Source: Betaproteobacteria bacterium
GTDB lineage: Bacteria; Pseudomonadota; Gammaproteobacteria; Burkholderiales; SG8-39
Reading direction: 5' to 3'
DNA: 64,000 nt
Assembly (NCBI GenBank): GCA_016210745.1
Contig: JACQTO010000220.1
Coordinates: 42,582-106,581 of the forward strand
Part shown: one piece after another, positions 49,891 to 59,872 of the stretch
Layout of the letters: every line of letters starts with the position of its first letter
Numbering within the stretch: position 1 is the first letter of the stretch
The notes under the pieces: generated by a model
Told to the model about the DNA's origin: nothing
The model's database searches: none
The model's input: the letters and a program-made list of their open reading frames with translations, nothing else
Program-made: the position numbers and the translations under genes

Positions 49891-51843
49891 CTAGGCTCCC
49901 GGGGTCCAGATTTTCGAGCCGCCGCCGGCGAGTTCGAGGATTAGCTCGTTAGTTCGCCGCACGAAACCGGCGGGATCTTCGAGCTGCCCCCCCTCGGCAA
50001 GCAGCGCTTGCTCGAATAGCAGGTGCGACCAGTCTTCAAAGCGCGAATCGAGCCGTGTCTCTCCGCTCTTCAGCCGCTGCACCATGGGGTGAGTCGGGTT
50101 GATCTCCAGAATCGGCTTGGACTGCGGCACCTTCTGTCCGGCCGCCTTGAGAATCCGGGCAAGATTTCCGCCCATGTCGGACTCGTCGGCCACCAGACAC
50201 GAGGGCGAGTTGGTCAGCCGCGAGGTGACTCGTACGTCTTTTACCTTGTCCGCGAGCGTCTTCTTGAGTTTTTCGACCAGATCGCGGAATTCGCCTTCCT
50301 GTTTTTCCTGCTCTTTCTTGTCATCCTCGGTCTGGAGCTTGCCCAGGTCGAGCGAACCCTTGGCGACCGACGCAAGGTGTTTGCCTTCGAATTCGGGAAG
50401 GTTTGCGACCAGCCACTCATCCACCCGATCATGCAGCAGCAGGACCTCGACACCGCGCTTCCTGAAAGCCTCGAGATGCGGGCTATTCTTGGCCGCGAGG
50501 AAGGTCTCGGCGGTAACGAAGTAGATGTTCTCCTGGCCCTCTTTCATGCGCGAAACATAATCGGCGAGCGACACGGTCTGCTCTTCGCTGTCGTTGTGCG
50601 TCGATGAAAAACGCAGCAGCTTGGCGATGCGCTCGCGGTTGGCAAAATCCTCACCGACACCCTCCTTCACCACGCGGCCGAATTCGCGCCAGAAAGTCGC
50701 GTACTTGTCCTTCTGATTCTCCGCCAGATCCTCCATCAGCGACAGCACGCGCTTAGTGCACCCGGATCGGATGGCGTCGATGTCCTTGCTCTGTTGCAGG
50801 ATCTCGCGCGAAACGTTGAGCGGCAGATCGTTCGAGTCCACGACCCCGCGCACGAAGCGCAGATACGCCGGCATGAGCTGCTCGGCGTCGTCCATGATGA
50901 ACACCCGGCGCACGTATAGCCTGATCCCGTGCCGGTGCTGCCTGTCCCACAGATCGAACGGGGCGTGCGAAGGAATGTAGAGCAACTGCGTGTATTCCTG
51001 GCGCCCCTCGACCTTGTTGTGCGTGAAGGCAAGCGGCGGCTCGAAGTCGTGCGCTACGTGCTTGTAGAACTCGTGATACTGCTCCTCGGTGATATCGGTT
51101 TTAGGCCGCGCCCAGATGGCGTTCGCCTGGTTGACGGTTTCATCCTCGCCGGTCTCGCGGTAGTCGCTCTTGTCCGGATCTTTTTCGTCGACCTTCCACT
51201 CGAGCTTCTTCATGGCAATGGGAATGGCGATGTGGTCGGAGTACTTGCGGATAATCGCCTTCAAGCGGTGATCCGAAAGCAGCTCGTCCTCGCCTTCGCG
51301 CAGGTGCACGATTACGTCCGTCCCGCGCGATTGCTTGTCCACGCTCTCGATGGTGAACTCGCCGCCGCCATCGGACTCCCAGCGCACCCCGCTCGAGCTG
51401 CCGGCGCGCCGGGTGACCAAGGTGACGCGATCGGCGACGATGAAAGCCGAGTAGAAGCCGACGCCGAATTGGCCGATCAGGTGGGCATCTTTCGCCTGGT
51501 CGCCGGTCAAGGCCTGGAAGAACTCCCGGGTTCCCGATTTGGCGATGGTGCCGATATGCTCGATGACCTCGTCGCGCGACATGCCGATGCCGTTATCCGA
51601 AACCGTGATCGTGCGCGCGTTCTTGTCGAAGCTGACGCGGATCCTGAGATCCGGGTCCGATCCATACAGACTGTTGTCCGAGAGCGCCTCGAAGCGCAGT
51701 CTGTCCGCGGCATCGGACGCGTTGGAAATCAATTCGCGCAGGAAGATCTCCTTGTTGCTGTACAGGGAGTGGACCATGAGGTGCAGAATCTGCTTCACTT
51801 CTGCTTGGAACCCCAGGGTCTCCTTGGTTGCGGCTTCGGTCAT
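49891..51843 (-). CDS. htpG: chaperone HtpG (bacterial Hsp90)
   Basis: 650 aa, full length. The GHKL ATPase fold is shown by [57 protein letters not shown] and RGTDVIVHL. The middle domain has [20 protein letters not shown] with [20 protein letters not shown]. It ends with a normal C-terminal dimer region. It is an ATP-dependent chaperone in the cytosol. Confidence 0.97.
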   Translation of the reverse strand: MTEAATKETLGFQAEVKQILHLMVHSLYSNKEIFLRELISNASDAADRLRFEALSDNSLYGSDPDLRIRVSFDKNARTITVSDNGIGMSRDEVIEHIGTIAKSGTREFFQALTGDQAKDAHLIGQFGVGFYSAFIVADRVTLVTRRAGSSSGVRWESDGGGEFTIESVDKQSRGTDVIVHLREGEDELLSDHRLKAIIRKYSDHIAIPIAMKKLEWKVDEKDPDKSDYRETGEDETVNQANAIWARPKTDITEEQYHEFYKHVAHDFEPPLAFTHNKVEGRQEYTQLLYIPSHAPFDLWDRQHRHGIRLYVRRVFIMDDAEQLMPAYLRFVRGVVDSNDLPLNVSREILQQSKDIDAIRSGCTKRVLSLMEDLAENQKDKYATFWREFGRVVKEGVGEDFANRERIAKLLRFSSTHNDSEEQTVSLADYVSRMKEGQENIYFVTAETFLAAKNSPHLEAFRKRGVEVLLLHDRVDEWLVANLPEFEGKHLASVAKGSLDLGKLQTEDDKKEQEKQEGEFRDLVEKLKKTLADKVKDVRVTSRLTNSPSCLVADESDMGGNLARILKAAGQKVPQSKPILEINPTHPMVQRLKSGETRLDSRFEDWSHLLFEQALLAEGGQLEDPAGFVRRTNELILELAGGGSKIWTPGA

Positions 51844-52097
51844 TGCATTTCTCCTCGTTCTGGCGCCCGACAGCGCGCCCGGCCGGGCTGCCTGTGGCCA
51901 GCCCGGTACGGCGCGCTCGGGGTAGCAACAAGCTTGGGTCGGTTGCGTGGTTTTTCAACTGGGATGCCCCAATTGCGGGGGCAATTGGTAGCGTTTTCTA
52001 CCGTAAACTCCCGGGCTTCGCTGTTATTCTTGACCAGTTGCTAGAATTGAATGAACTTTCGCTTTTCTTCGGGGTCTTCAAGCGGGATCGAATAACC
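51844..52097. other. divergent intergenic region between htpG and the M16 peptidase gene
   Basis: It contains ccaattgc-ggg-ggcaattgg (51968-51987), a palindrome, and tctaccgtaaactcccgg. tagaat at 52040-52045 may be a -10 box for the peptidase gene, with no good -35. No heat-shock promoter for htpG was confidently recognised on the minus strand. Confidence 0.4.
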
Positions 52098-54848
52098 ATG
52101 AAAACCATAGTTTCCGCCCTGCTTGCACTCCTGGTCGCCTTTGCGCCGCCCGCGCAGGCTGCGCCCGCACAAAAGGCGGTCGCGAAGCCCGCAAAAGTCG
52201 CCGCAGTCGAAGGCGTTGTCGAGTACCGGCTCGGAAACGGCTTGAAGGTTCTGCTGGTGCCCGACCCCTCGATAGACACCATCACCGTCAATATGGTGTA
52301 CCTCGTCGGCTCGCGCAATGAGGGTTACGGCGAGAGCGGCATGGCGCACCTGCTCGAGCACCTGCTGTTCCGAGGCACCCGGCGCATCCCCAACATCAAA
52401 CTCGAACTGACCCGGCGCGGTGCGCAATATAACGGCACGACCTCGCTCGACCGCACCACGTATTACGAGACCTTCCCGGCCAGCCCCGCCAACCTCGACT
52501 GGGCCCTCGGGTTGGAGGCCGACCGCATGGTCAATGCCAACGTCTCGCGCAAGGACCTCGATGCCGAGATGACCGTGGTGCGGAACGAATTCGAGTCGGG
52601 CGAGAACAGCGCGTTCGGCGTGCTGCGCGAGCGCGTTACCGCCACGGCCTATCTGTGGCATAACTACGGAAGCGCGATCATCGGCGCGCGCTCAGACATC
52701 GAGAACGCGCCCATCAGCCGGGTGCAGGCTTTCTACCGCAAGCACTATCGGCCGGACAACGCGGTGCTGGTGATATCCGGGCGTTTCGACGAAGCTACCG
52801 CCCTACGGCTCGCTGCCAAGCACTTCGCCCGGATTCCGAAACCCAGAGGCGAGCTCGTTCCGACCTATACCGCCGAACCGACTCAGGATGGTGAACGCAC
52901 CGTCACGCTCAGGCGCGCCGGCGACGTGCAAATGGTCTCGGCCTTCTACCACATGCCCCCGGGCGTACATGCGGACTATGCTGCAGTCGACGTTCTGGTC
53001 GCGCTGTTGTCCCAGGTCCCGGGCGGCCGGCTGCACAAGGCGCTGGTGGAGAAAGGCGTGGCCAGCTTCGTCTTTGGCACCAACAATCAACAGCGCGAGG
53101 CGGGTTCGGCGTACTTCGGCGCCAGCGTGCGCCAGGATCTGCCGCTGGAGGCCGCGCGGGATGCGCTGCTCGCCACGCTCGAGGGCTTTGCGCGCAATCC
53201 GGTCACGGAAGAAGAGGTCGAACGCGCGCGGGTGCGTCTCGTCAACGACATCGAGATGACTATCGCCGACTCGCGTTCGCTCGCGCTCACGCTGTCCGAT
53301 TCGATCGCCATGGGCGACTGGCGCACGCTGTTTCTGCACCGCGACCGGCTGAAGGCAGTGACCGTGGCCGACGTGCAGCGCGTGGCGACCGCCTACCTCA
53401 AGACCTCCAACCGCACGCTGGGGCTTTTCCTGCCGACCCGCGAGCCCGATCGGGCCGAGATCCCGCCGGTGCCGGACGTAGCGGCAATGGTGAAGGACTA
53501 CCGCGGCACCGGTCCGATCGCCGCGGGAGAAGCCTTCGATCCCACGCCAGCCAACATCGAAGCCCGCGTGATCCGCAGGACCCTGCCCGGAGGGATGAAA
53601 CTAGCCCTGCTGCCCAAGAAGACTCGTGGCGGCACCGTGGTCGCGCAGTTGTCCCTGCGCTGGGGCAACGAAGAGGCGAAGGCGGGCCGAAGCACTGCCT
53701 GCGGCATCGCCAGCGCCATGCTGTTGCGCGGCAGCCGCGACAGGACCCGCGAGCAGATCGCCAACGAATTTGCGCGCATAAAAGCGCATGTCGGCGTCGG
53801 CGGCGAAGGCGGCTCGATCGAAACCCTGCGCGAAAACCTTCCTGCGGCCCTCAAACTGGTAGCCGAAGTACTGCGGCACCCGGCCTTCCCGGAAAGCGAG
53901 TTCGAACAGTTGCGCCGCTCCGCGCTCACCAGCATCGATATCGAAGGCGGCAAGCCGAGCGCTCTGGCCAGCCTCGAGTTGTCGCGCCACCTCAATCCCT
54001 ATCCCAAGGAACACTGGTTCTACCGAGCGGGCCTGCAGGAACGCGCCGAGCGACTCAAGGCGCTTACGCTGGAAGATGTGAAACGCTGCTACGCCGACTT
54101 CTACGGTGCGAGCAACAGCGAGCTCGCAGTCGTCGGGGACTTCGATCCCGAAGAAATCACACGCGTCGCGATCGAATTGTTCGGCGCCTGGAGTAGCCCG
54201 AAACCGTACCAGCGCATTCAGTCCCCCTATTACGAGGCGCCGCCCCTCAAGCGGGTCATCGAGACGCCGGACAAGGCAAACGCGAGCTACCGCGCCGCGA
54301 TGAATCTCAGGCTGCGCGACGACAGCCCCGACTATGTAGCTCTCGCTCTGGGCAACCGCCTGCTTGGCGAAGGATCGGCTTCGCGACTGGTGCGACGCAT
54401 CCGCGAGCGCGAGGGGATTTCCTATAGCGTGGGTTCCTACCTGAGCGCGAGCAGCTTCGACGAGCGGGGAGTCTTCGGCATCTACGCCATCTGCGCACCG
54501 CAGAACAGCGGCCGGCTCGAGTCGCTGGTGCGCGAGGAACTGCGGAAAGCCCTGGATGAGGGCTTCAGCGCCGAGGAAGTGGAAGCGGCGAAAAAGAGCA
54601 TATTGCAGGCACGGCAAGTCGCGCGCAATCAGGACAGCTCGATCGCCGAAAAGCTGGTTCATTATCTCGAGCTTGGGCGTACGTTCGCGTGGGACGCCGA
54701 GCAGGAAAAGCGCATCGCCGCGCTTACGCCGGAGGAAATCGTCGCGGCGCTGCGCCGCTACATCGATCCTTCGCGCCTTTCGATCGTTGAAGCCGGGGAT
54801 TTTGCCAACAACGTAGCGAGCAACGCCAAGCGCGCGGCGTCGAAGTGA
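52098..54848 (+). CDS. M16-family zinc metallopeptidase, two-domain
   Basis: 916 aa from ATG 52098 with signal peptide MKTIVSALLALLVAFAPPAQAA, so it is periplasmic. The active half carries HLLEH (H84, E87, H88) and the distal glutamate in TVVRNEFESGENSAF, with the R/Y-rich second subdomain (AFYRKHYRPDNAVLVISGRF). The second half repeats the fold without the zinc motif (TACGIASAMLLRGS), as in pitrilysin-like dimers within one chain. Probable role is degradation of small peptides. It is convergent with greB, 27 bp apart. Confidence 0.92.
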   Translation: MKTIVSALLALLVAFAPPAQAAPAQKAVAKPAKVAAVEGVVEYRLGNGLKVLLVPDPSIDTITVNMVYLVGSRNEGYGESGMAHLLEHLLFRGTRRIPNIKLELTRRGAQYNGTTSLDRTTYYETFPASPANLDWALGLEADRMVNANVSRKDLDAEMTVVRNEFESGENSAFGVLRERVTATAYLWHNYGSAIIGARSDIENAPISRVQAFYRKHYRPDNAVLVISGRFDEATALRLAAKHFARIPKPRGELVPTYTAEPTQDGERTVTLRRAGDVQMVSAFYHMPPGVHADYAAVDVLVALLSQVPGGRLHKALVEKGVASFVFGTNNQQREAGSAYFGASVRQDLPLEAARDALLATLEGFARNPVTEEEVERARVRLVNDIEMTIADSRSLALTLSDSIAMGDWRTLFLHRDRLKAVTVADVQRVATAYLKTSNRTLGLFLPTREPDRAEIPPVPDVAAMVKDYRGTGPIAAGEAFDPTPANIEARVIRRTLPGGMKLALLPKKTRGGTVVAQLSLRWGNEEAKAGRSTACGIASAMLLRGSRDRTREQIANEFARIKAHVGVGGEGGSIETLRENLPAALKLVAEVLRHPAFPESEFEQLRRSALTSIDIEGGKPSALASLELSRHLNPYPKEHWFYRAGLQERAERLKALTLEDVKRCYADFYGASNSELAVVGDFDPEEITRVAIELFGAWSSPKPYQRIQSPYYEAPPLKRVIETPDKANASYRAAMNLRLRDDSPDYVALALGNRLLGEGSASRLVRRIREREGISYSVGSYLSASSFDERGVFGIYAICAPQNSGRLESLVREELRKALDEGFSAEEVEAAKKSILQARQVARNQDSSIAEKLVHYLELGRTFAWDAEQEKRIAALTPEEIVAALRRYIDPSRLSIVEAGDFANNVASNAKRAASK

Positions 54849-54875
54849 TATCGCGAGACCGCTGGGGCAGGTTAT

Positions 54876-55427
54876 TTACAGCAGGGGATCGTAGCGGATC
54901 TCGATCACCTCGAGCTCCTGGATTCCCGCCGGGGTGCGGAGAGTCACGGTCTCGCCCTCGCGCGAGCGCAGCAGCGCTTTGGCGACCGGCGATACCCAGG
55001 ACACGCGTCCGCGCGCCGGATCCACTTCATCGGTGCCAACAATGCTGATAGTGTGTCGGGCGCCGGCCTGATCGCAGTAGGTCACCGTGGCACCGAAAAA
55101 GACCTGGCCGGGTTCCTGGCCCAGGGGGTCGACCACTTCGGCCACCTCCAGGCGCTTCATCAGGTAGCGTATGCGGCGGTCGATCTCGCGCAAGCGACGC
55201 TTGCCGTAGATGTAATCGCCGTTTTCCGAACGATCCCCGTTGGCGGCGGCCCACGAAACCGTCCGTACTACCTCGGGCCGCTCGACTTCGACGAGGTCTT
55301 TCAGCTCCCTCCTGAGCCGAGCATATCCGGCCGGCGTGAGATAGTTCTTGCCTAGCGGCGTCGCGGGCTCGCTGGCGGGAAGCTCTTCGCCGTCTTCGTC
55401 AGATTCGCGGGTAAATGCCTTGCTCAT
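54876..55427 (-). CDS. greB: transcription elongation factor GreB
   Basis: 183 aa from ATG 55427; the track start 36 bp upstream is rejected. The N-terminal coiled coil (LTPAGYARLRRELKDLVEVE) with ANGDRSENGDYIYGKRRLRE at the tip carries the acidic residues that act in the RNA polymerase secondary channel. The C-terminal FKBP-like domain reads GATVTYCDQAGARHTISIVG, then VSPVAKALLRSREGETVTL. An acidic extension at the N-terminus (ESDEDGEELPASE) is longer than in E. coli GreB. Confidence 0.94.
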   Translation of the reverse strand: MSKAFTRESDEDGEELPASEPATPLGKNYLTPAGYARLRRELKDLVEVERPEVVRTVSWAAANGDRSENGDYIYGKRRLREIDRRIRYLMKRLEVAEVVDPLGQEPGQVFFGATVTYCDQAGARHTISIVGTDEVDPARGRVSWVSPVAKALLRSREGETVTLRTPAGIQELEVIEIRYDPLL

Positions 55428-55517
55428 GCGCCATGGACTTGAATGGACAGCCGACAAGTGCAATTATAGCGGGCACAAACACCGGGCCGAAGGCCCAAGC
55501 CATCAGGGAGAGAGCCG

Positions 55518-56213
55518 ATGGAAGCCAACAACCGAGTCCGCGAAATATTGCTCGTGGGCGTGGTCGGTATCGCTGCGCTGTTTGCAAATCTGCCGGACGA
55601 CATCCTCGCTCAGTACAGCATAGACCGCAACTACCTGCTGGCGATACTCGCGCTCACGGTGTTCATTTCGCTGTTCCTGTACCTCAAGTTCCAGTTCTTC
55701 TTCCTCGTGGTGCTGCTCGCGATCGGCGCCAACATGCCCTCGTCCATCGCCGATTCACTGGGCCTCTCGCGCACGCCCCTGATCATCGCCATGGCGGCCA
55801 TGGTCGGGATGTCGCTTATCAATTATGTTGTGGCGCTGCTTCCGACCGGGCTGGAACCCCAGGCCAAGGAGAAAAGTCCCGAGGGCATAAAGGCACTGTT
55901 TTACGCGATTGAAAAAGGCAATCTGGTTTACGCCCAAAAGGTGCTGGCGATGAATTTCGATCCCAATCTGGTGGCCGACAACGGCTACACTCCGCTCATG
56001 TATGCTGCCGCACGCGGGGACACCAAGATGGTCGAGTTGCTGCTTCGAAACGGCGCCAGCCTCAATACGGTGAGCAAAGACGGCGACACGGCGCTGGAAC
56101 TCGCTTTGCGCGTCGGGTCGTCCGAGGTGGCCGACGCCCTCAGGAAGGCGCGGCAGGAGCAATTGGCGCGCGAGGAAGCGGAGCGCGCCAAGCAACAAGC
56201 CGAGCGAAAATAG
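55518..56213 (+). CDS. membrane protein with cytoplasmic ankyrin repeats
   Basis: 231 aa from ATG 55518, preceded by cagggagagagccg. Four hydrophobic helices lie in residues 10-110 (ILLVGVVGIAALFANL, YLLAILALTVFISLFLYL, FFFLVVLLAIGA, PLIIAMAAMVGMSLINYVVA). They are followed by two or three ankyrin repeats (NGYTPLMYAAARGDTKMVEL, then KDGDTALELALRVGSSEVAD) and a charged coiled-coil tail (QEQLAREEAERAKQQAERK). Function unknown; ankyrin repeats imply a cytosolic partner. Confidence 0.8.
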   Translation: MEANNRVREILLVGVVGIAALFANLPDDILAQYSIDRNYLLAILALTVFISLFLYLKFQFFFLVVLLAIGANMPSSIADSLGLSRTPLIIAMAAMVGMSLINYVVALLPTGLEPQAKEKSPEGIKALFYAIEKGNLVYAQKVLAMNFDPNLVADNGYTPLMYAAARGDTKMVELLLRNGASLNTVSKDGDTALELALRVGSSEVADALRKARQEQLAREEAERAKQQAERK

Positions 56214-56239
56214 CCATCGGCGCAGCGGAGTCCATTCCG

Positions 56240-56455
56240 CCTTCGCGGACGAGCCGGAACCAGGGAAGCTGGTTTTGCCGTTTATCAACCGCCCCCTTTT
56301 CGTGCAGCAAAATGGGGTCAGAGTAACATTTCCCAAACGCATCAAGCCAACTCGGTATCGCTTTGATGAAATGTTACTCTGACCCCATTTTGGGGCGACG
56401 AATTTCGAAACCAAATCGCCATATCTGTCAACAGTAAACACTTGTCAAGCCTAAG
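56240..56455 (+). repeat. 152-bp hairpin element copy H10, interrupted by a GTREP-like repeat
   Basis: The left flank (ggacgagccggaaccaggga, gccgtttatcaa) and 20 nt of the left arm (ccgcccccttttcgtgca) are intact, then an 83-bp GTREP-like repeat occupies 56309-56391, after which ggggcgacgaattt and the right flank resume. About 20-24 bp of the original stem is missing. This is a nested insertion with loss of the right arm. Confidence 0.85.
56309..56391. repeat. GTREP-like palindromic repeat, copy 3 (nested in H10)
   Basis: aaaatggggtcagagtaaca and its complement enclose tcccaaacgcatcaagccaactcggtatcg-type interior closely related to copy 1 at 18-106. It interrupts hairpin element H10, so it inserted after that element was in place. 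Confidence 0.88.
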
Positions 56456-56600
56456 CCGGCATAGCCGCAACCGAAGAAGGTGGTTTTGCCATTTATCAAT
56501 CTCCTCCTTTTGTGCAGTTGCTCGCAACTGCGCAAAAAGGAGGAGACGAATTAGAAGCCAATTCTTCGCCAAATTTGCCAACAGTTACCTCTTAAGTGAC
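56451..56600 (+). repeat. 152-bp hairpin element, copy H11
   Basis: The core at 56500-56546 has arms cctccttttgtgcagttgc and near-complement (one g-t pairing, one extra a), loop tc. The left flank is gccggcatagccgc, then aacc-gaagaag-gtggtt. It follows H10 in the same orientation, making a third tandem pair, and ends at the mscS-like gene. Confidence 0.85.
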
Positions 56601-56607
56601 TAACGCC

Positions 56608-57525
56608 ATGCAACAACTGCTGCAGTACCTGGAGATTTTCAATCTTGCCAATTGGAGTTCGGCGGGCGTAACGTCGCTGCGCGTGGTGGTGATCGCGGTG
56701 GCGGCGTGGATTCTTGTCCGGGTCGTGCAGCGATTGATACGGCTGTTCCGCGAGCACATCACCCGCGGCATCGACGACCCGGAGGTGTTTAAACGGGCAC
56801 AAACGCTCGGCCGGGTTTTCCGCTATGTCGCGGCCGTGGTCATCCTGGTGATCGCGGCGACGCTCATCCTGGGCGAGCTCGGCGTCGCGGTAGCGCCGAT
56901 TCTCGGTGCTGCGGGAGTGGTCGGCCTGGCCGTGGGCTTTGGCGCCCAGAGCCTGGTCAAGGACTACTTTACCGGATTCTTCATTCTGCTCGAGAACCAG
57001 ATGCGACAGGGCGACGTTGTCGAAATCGCGGGCAAGTCCGGCCTGGTCGAAGAGATCACCCTGCGCTACGTGCGTCTGCGCGACTACGACGGCAACGTGC
57101 ACTACGTTTCAAACAGCCTGATCACCACGGTCACCAACATGAGTCGCGGGTTCGCACACTCGGTGGTCGACGTCAGCGTCGCTTACCGCGAGGACTTGGA
57201 CGAGGTAATCGAGGTGATGCGCGAAGTCGGAGCGAAACTGCGCGCCGATGCGAGCTTCGGACCCAGGATTCTCGACGACCTCGAGGTTGCGGGCGTGGAA
57301 CGCTGGGCCGACTCGGCCGTGATACTGCGGTGCCGCTTCAGGGTGGTTCCGCTCGAACAGTGGAATGTGCGGCGCGAATACCTGGGTCGCCTCAAGAAGG
57401 CCTTCGATGCGCATGGCATCGAAATCCCGTTCCCGCACCTCACGCTCTATGCCGGCGCGGGCAAGGACGCATCCGCTCCTGCCTTCCGGGTGGTCAACAC
57501 CACCACCGTCAAGAGCGCGGAGTAA
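56608..57525 (+). CDS. small-conductance mechanosensitive channel (MscS family)
   Basis: 305 aa from ATG 56608; GTG 56596 in frame would add four residues. Three TM helices precede the pore-lining TM3 and the MscS signature: LGAAGVVGLAVGFGAQSLVK, DYFTGFFILLENQMRQGDVV and EIAGKSGLVEEITLRYVRLRDYDG. The C-terminal vestibule domain ends with FDAHGIEIPFPHLTLY. It opens on membrane tension to release osmolytes. Lacks a clear ribosome site, and hairpin element H11 lies immediately upstream. Confidence 0.93.
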   Translation: MQQLLQYLEIFNLANWSSAGVTSLRVVVIAVAAWILVRVVQRLIRLFREHITRGIDDPEVFKRAQTLGRVFRYVAAVVILVIAATLILGELGVAVAPILGAAGVVGLAVGFGAQSLVKDYFTGFFILLENQMRQGDVVEIAGKSGLVEEITLRYVRLRDYDGNVHYVSNSLITTVTNMSRGFAHSVVDVSVAYREDLDEVIEVMREVGAKLRADASFGPRILDDLEVAGVERWADSAVILRCRFRVVPLEQWNVRREYLGRLKKAFDAHGIEIPFPHLTLYAGAGKDASAPAFRVVNTTTVKSAE

Positions 57526-57568
57526 ACGAAGCTACGGCTCCCCTCTGGACGGCTCCGATCGAGCGCCG

Positions 57569-58159
57569 CTACCTCCCTTTGCGACAGCCGATGGTGCTGC
57601 CCTTCGCGTAATAGGCGAGCCCTGCGCCACAATCGATCTTGGTCGCCGGAGCTTTCGGACCGCACGCAAATTCCCCGGTCTTCTTGTTGACCGAGCTGGC
57701 GACTAATTGCCAACCATCAGGGCAAGTGGGTGCCGCCACTGGCTTTGGCGCGGCCGCCGATTTCTTTACTGCCGCCGCGGGTGCCGTAACGGTCACGAAC
57801 GCCGAAACCTCGCCATTGCAGCCGAACGTTTGCTTTACCCGCTGGCCTCTCGCCTTGACGGAGAATCCGCCCGGTTTCTTGAAGGTGTGCTCGAAGGTGC
57901 GGGGGAACAGTCCCTCGCTCTTGCTTATTACGCGGGTATCCGGGCTGTCGCCATCGCCGTAATCGATCCAAATTCCGCAGCTATCCGTGTCCTCGGCGCT
58001 GCCCGATACGGTGAATTTCACCACCGCTTTTCCGCCTTCGAGGGTCACGCTGGTCGCACTGGGCTCTATTTTGGTGATATCGCCAGCGGCCCATGCCTGA
58101 GCGGCACAACCCATCAAGACCGCCGATAGCGAAATGTATTTCCATTTCCCGTCATTCAT
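57569..58159 (-). CDS. secreted protein with PKD-like domain
   Basis: 196 aa from ATG 58159 (gacagggagaaaaca upstream); the track start is 48 bp too far up. A signal peptide (WKYISLSAVLMGCAAQAWAA) is followed by a beta-sandwich with SCGIWIDYGDGDSPDT and FEHTFKKPGGFSVKARGQRV, the pattern of PKD domains. An Ala/Pro/Lys linker (AAAVKKSAAAPKPVAAPT) leads to a Cys-rich C-terminal part (CPDGWQLV, FACGPK, DCGAGL, IGCRKG). Probably periplasmic or extracellular; function unknown. Confidence 0.75.
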   Translation of the reverse strand: MNDGKWKYISLSAVLMGCAAQAWAAGDITKIEPSATSVTLEGGKAVVKFTVSGSAEDTDSCGIWIDYGDGDSPDTRVISKSEGLFPRTFEHTFKKPGGFSVKARGQRVKQTFGCNGEVSAFVTVTAPAAAVKKSAAAPKPVAAPTCPDGWQLVASSVNKKTGEFACGPKAPATKIDCGAGLAYYAKGSTIGCRKGR

Positions 58160-58289
58160 TGTTTTCTCCCTGTCGTTTCGAACTGTACGTTGCGCTAATC
58201 GCACCATTCAGTATAGACATCCATCGATCGAAGACAATGAACAAAGTCGCACTGTCGGAGGAGCCGCAGGGACCCGGCGAGCTTGCGAA

Positions 58290-58428
58290 CTTTTGACAAT
58301 TCCGGCAAAGCATCCGGTGTTATATAGGTCTCGTGTTTTCGCGCAGTTGCGAAGTTGCAACTGCGCGAAAACACGAGATTGCTAAAGGCAATCCCAGCCT
58401 CGCTGGTTCCGGCTATGCCGGTTTAGGA
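58290..58428 (-). repeat. 152-bp hairpin element, copy H12
   Basis: The core at 58329-58378 is perfect (arms cgtgttttcgcgcagttgc and complement) with a 6-nt gaagtt loop. On the minus strand the left flank is aaccggcatagccgg, then ccagc-gag-gctgg, a second covarying stem. It lies 60 bp after the stop of the MFS gene, in sense. Confidence 0.85.
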
Positions 58429-58486
58429 CATTTCGCAGCAGCCACAGGAATTCACGACACCTTCGCTTGCCGCTCGAATCTGCCGA

Positions 58487-59743
58487 TCATTGTGGCGTGA
58501 CAGGCCGATCCGATTGCTTTCGCGAAAATATCACCAACGCGAACGAGACCAGCTGCAATCCGAGCATCATTCCGAATGCGGCGCGGTAGCCCGCGAGCGC
58601 GTAGCCGCTTTCGCTCGCCGGCCAAAGGTTGATGACGACGCCGATTCCCCACTGCGCGGCGAAGGCGCCCAGAAACGCCAGCAGGTTGAGTGCGGTATTC
58701 ACTCTGCCGGCGAGTTGCTTCGGGAAATGCTTGGACAGAATTGGATAGATCAGCATGCTGCCGGTGGCGCAGAAGGTGTAGACGACCGGAATCCACACCG
58801 ATTTCACCCCGATCACGATCAAGAAAAACAACACGATCGAAACGCCGACGGTGAGTTTCATTGTGGATTGCGGATCGATGCCGAATCGCGCCAAGCGGTC
58901 GGCGCCGCTGCCCAGCAAGGCGAATCCCAGCGTGGTGGCAATTGCCAGCAACAGCAGCGTCTCGGCGACCTGCGGGCGCGACAAACCGACCACATCACGC
59001 AGCCACGGCGCGAACCACAATCCCTGGATCGACATGAATCCGCCCATCACGAACGTCAGCAGAAGGCCGAGCCGCCAGAAAAACCCGTTCGCGAACACCT
59101 TTCTTATGCCGCTCAGAAGCTCCGCGGCCGATTCCCGGGAATTGGAGTCCTTCTTGTCCGGTACGACGAAAAACACCAGCGCGGCCACCGCCAGCGCAAC
59201 ACCGGCAAGAGCGACGAAAACGCCGCGCCAGTCGGTGAGTTTAAGCGCCGCCTCCACCGGCGCCGTCGCAGTCATGGCGCCCAGCCCGCCCGCCGCGAGC
59301 AGCCAACCGTTGACCGTCGCCAGCCGAGACATGGGAAACCACAGCACGAAGGCCTTGATCGCGGACATCAGGCACGCCGACACGCCGAACCCGATCAAGG
59401 TGCGCGCGATCACGAGCCCCGGCAGATTTTGCGCCGCCGCGAAAAGCCCCGCGCCCGCTGCTGCGCAAAGCAGCAGCGCCGCGTTCACCCGCCGCGGTCC
59501 GAAGCGGTCCAGCAGCACCCCAAGGGGAAGCTGAAACAGTGCAAAGGAAATGAGATAAGCGCTCGTCAGGAGCCCTAGCTCGCTTGGATTGACGCCGAGA
59601 TCCCGCACCAGATCGGGCGAGATCATGGCGTTGATGGTACGGAACAGATACGAAAGGAAATAGCCGCAGGCGAACGGGAACCACACCACTGCGTACAGAT
59701 TGAGCGGGATCCTGTCTTCCGAAAGCGTTTGTGCCTGGTCCAT
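58487..59743 (-). CDS. major facilitator superfamily transporter
   Basis: 418 aa with twelve hydrophobic helices. MFS motif A-like sequence lies in LGVLLDRFGPRRVNAALLLC, and WRGVFVALAGVALAVAALVFF and KHFPKQLAGRVNTALNLLAF are conserved elements of the organic-anion/nitrate-like branch. Substrate unknown. It is a monocistron; the start ATG 59743 has a ttcgtac-type weak ribosome site in front. Confidence 0.87.
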   Translation of the reverse strand: MDQAQTLSEDRIPLNLYAVVWFPFACGYFLSYLFRTINAMISPDLVRDLGVNPSELGLLTSAYLISFALFQLPLGVLLDRFGPRRVNAALLLCAAAGAGLFAAAQNLPGLVIARTLIGFGVSACLMSAIKAFVLWFPMSRLATVNGWLLAAGGLGAMTATAPVEAALKLTDWRGVFVALAGVALAVAALVFFVVPDKKDSNSRESAAELLSGIRKVFANGFFWRLGLLLTFVMGGFMSIQGLWFAPWLRDVVGLSRPQVAETLLLLAIATTLGFALLGSGADRLARFGIDPQSTMKLTVGVSIVLFFLIVIGVKSVWIPVVYTFCATGSMLIYPILSKHFPKQLAGRVNTALNLLAFLGAFAAQWGIGVVINLWPASESGYALAGYRAAFGMMLGLQLVSFALVIFSRKQSDRPVTPQ

Positions 59744-59872
59744 TCGTACCCGATGTTACCGCGTGCGCGGAATTCGCGCGCGTCGCGGTCGCGGAATTGT
59801 CCGCTGTTATATACGGCGTACCAGAAACACGGTTGTGGACAAAACCAGGACAACTTGGATCTTTGGAGGCGC

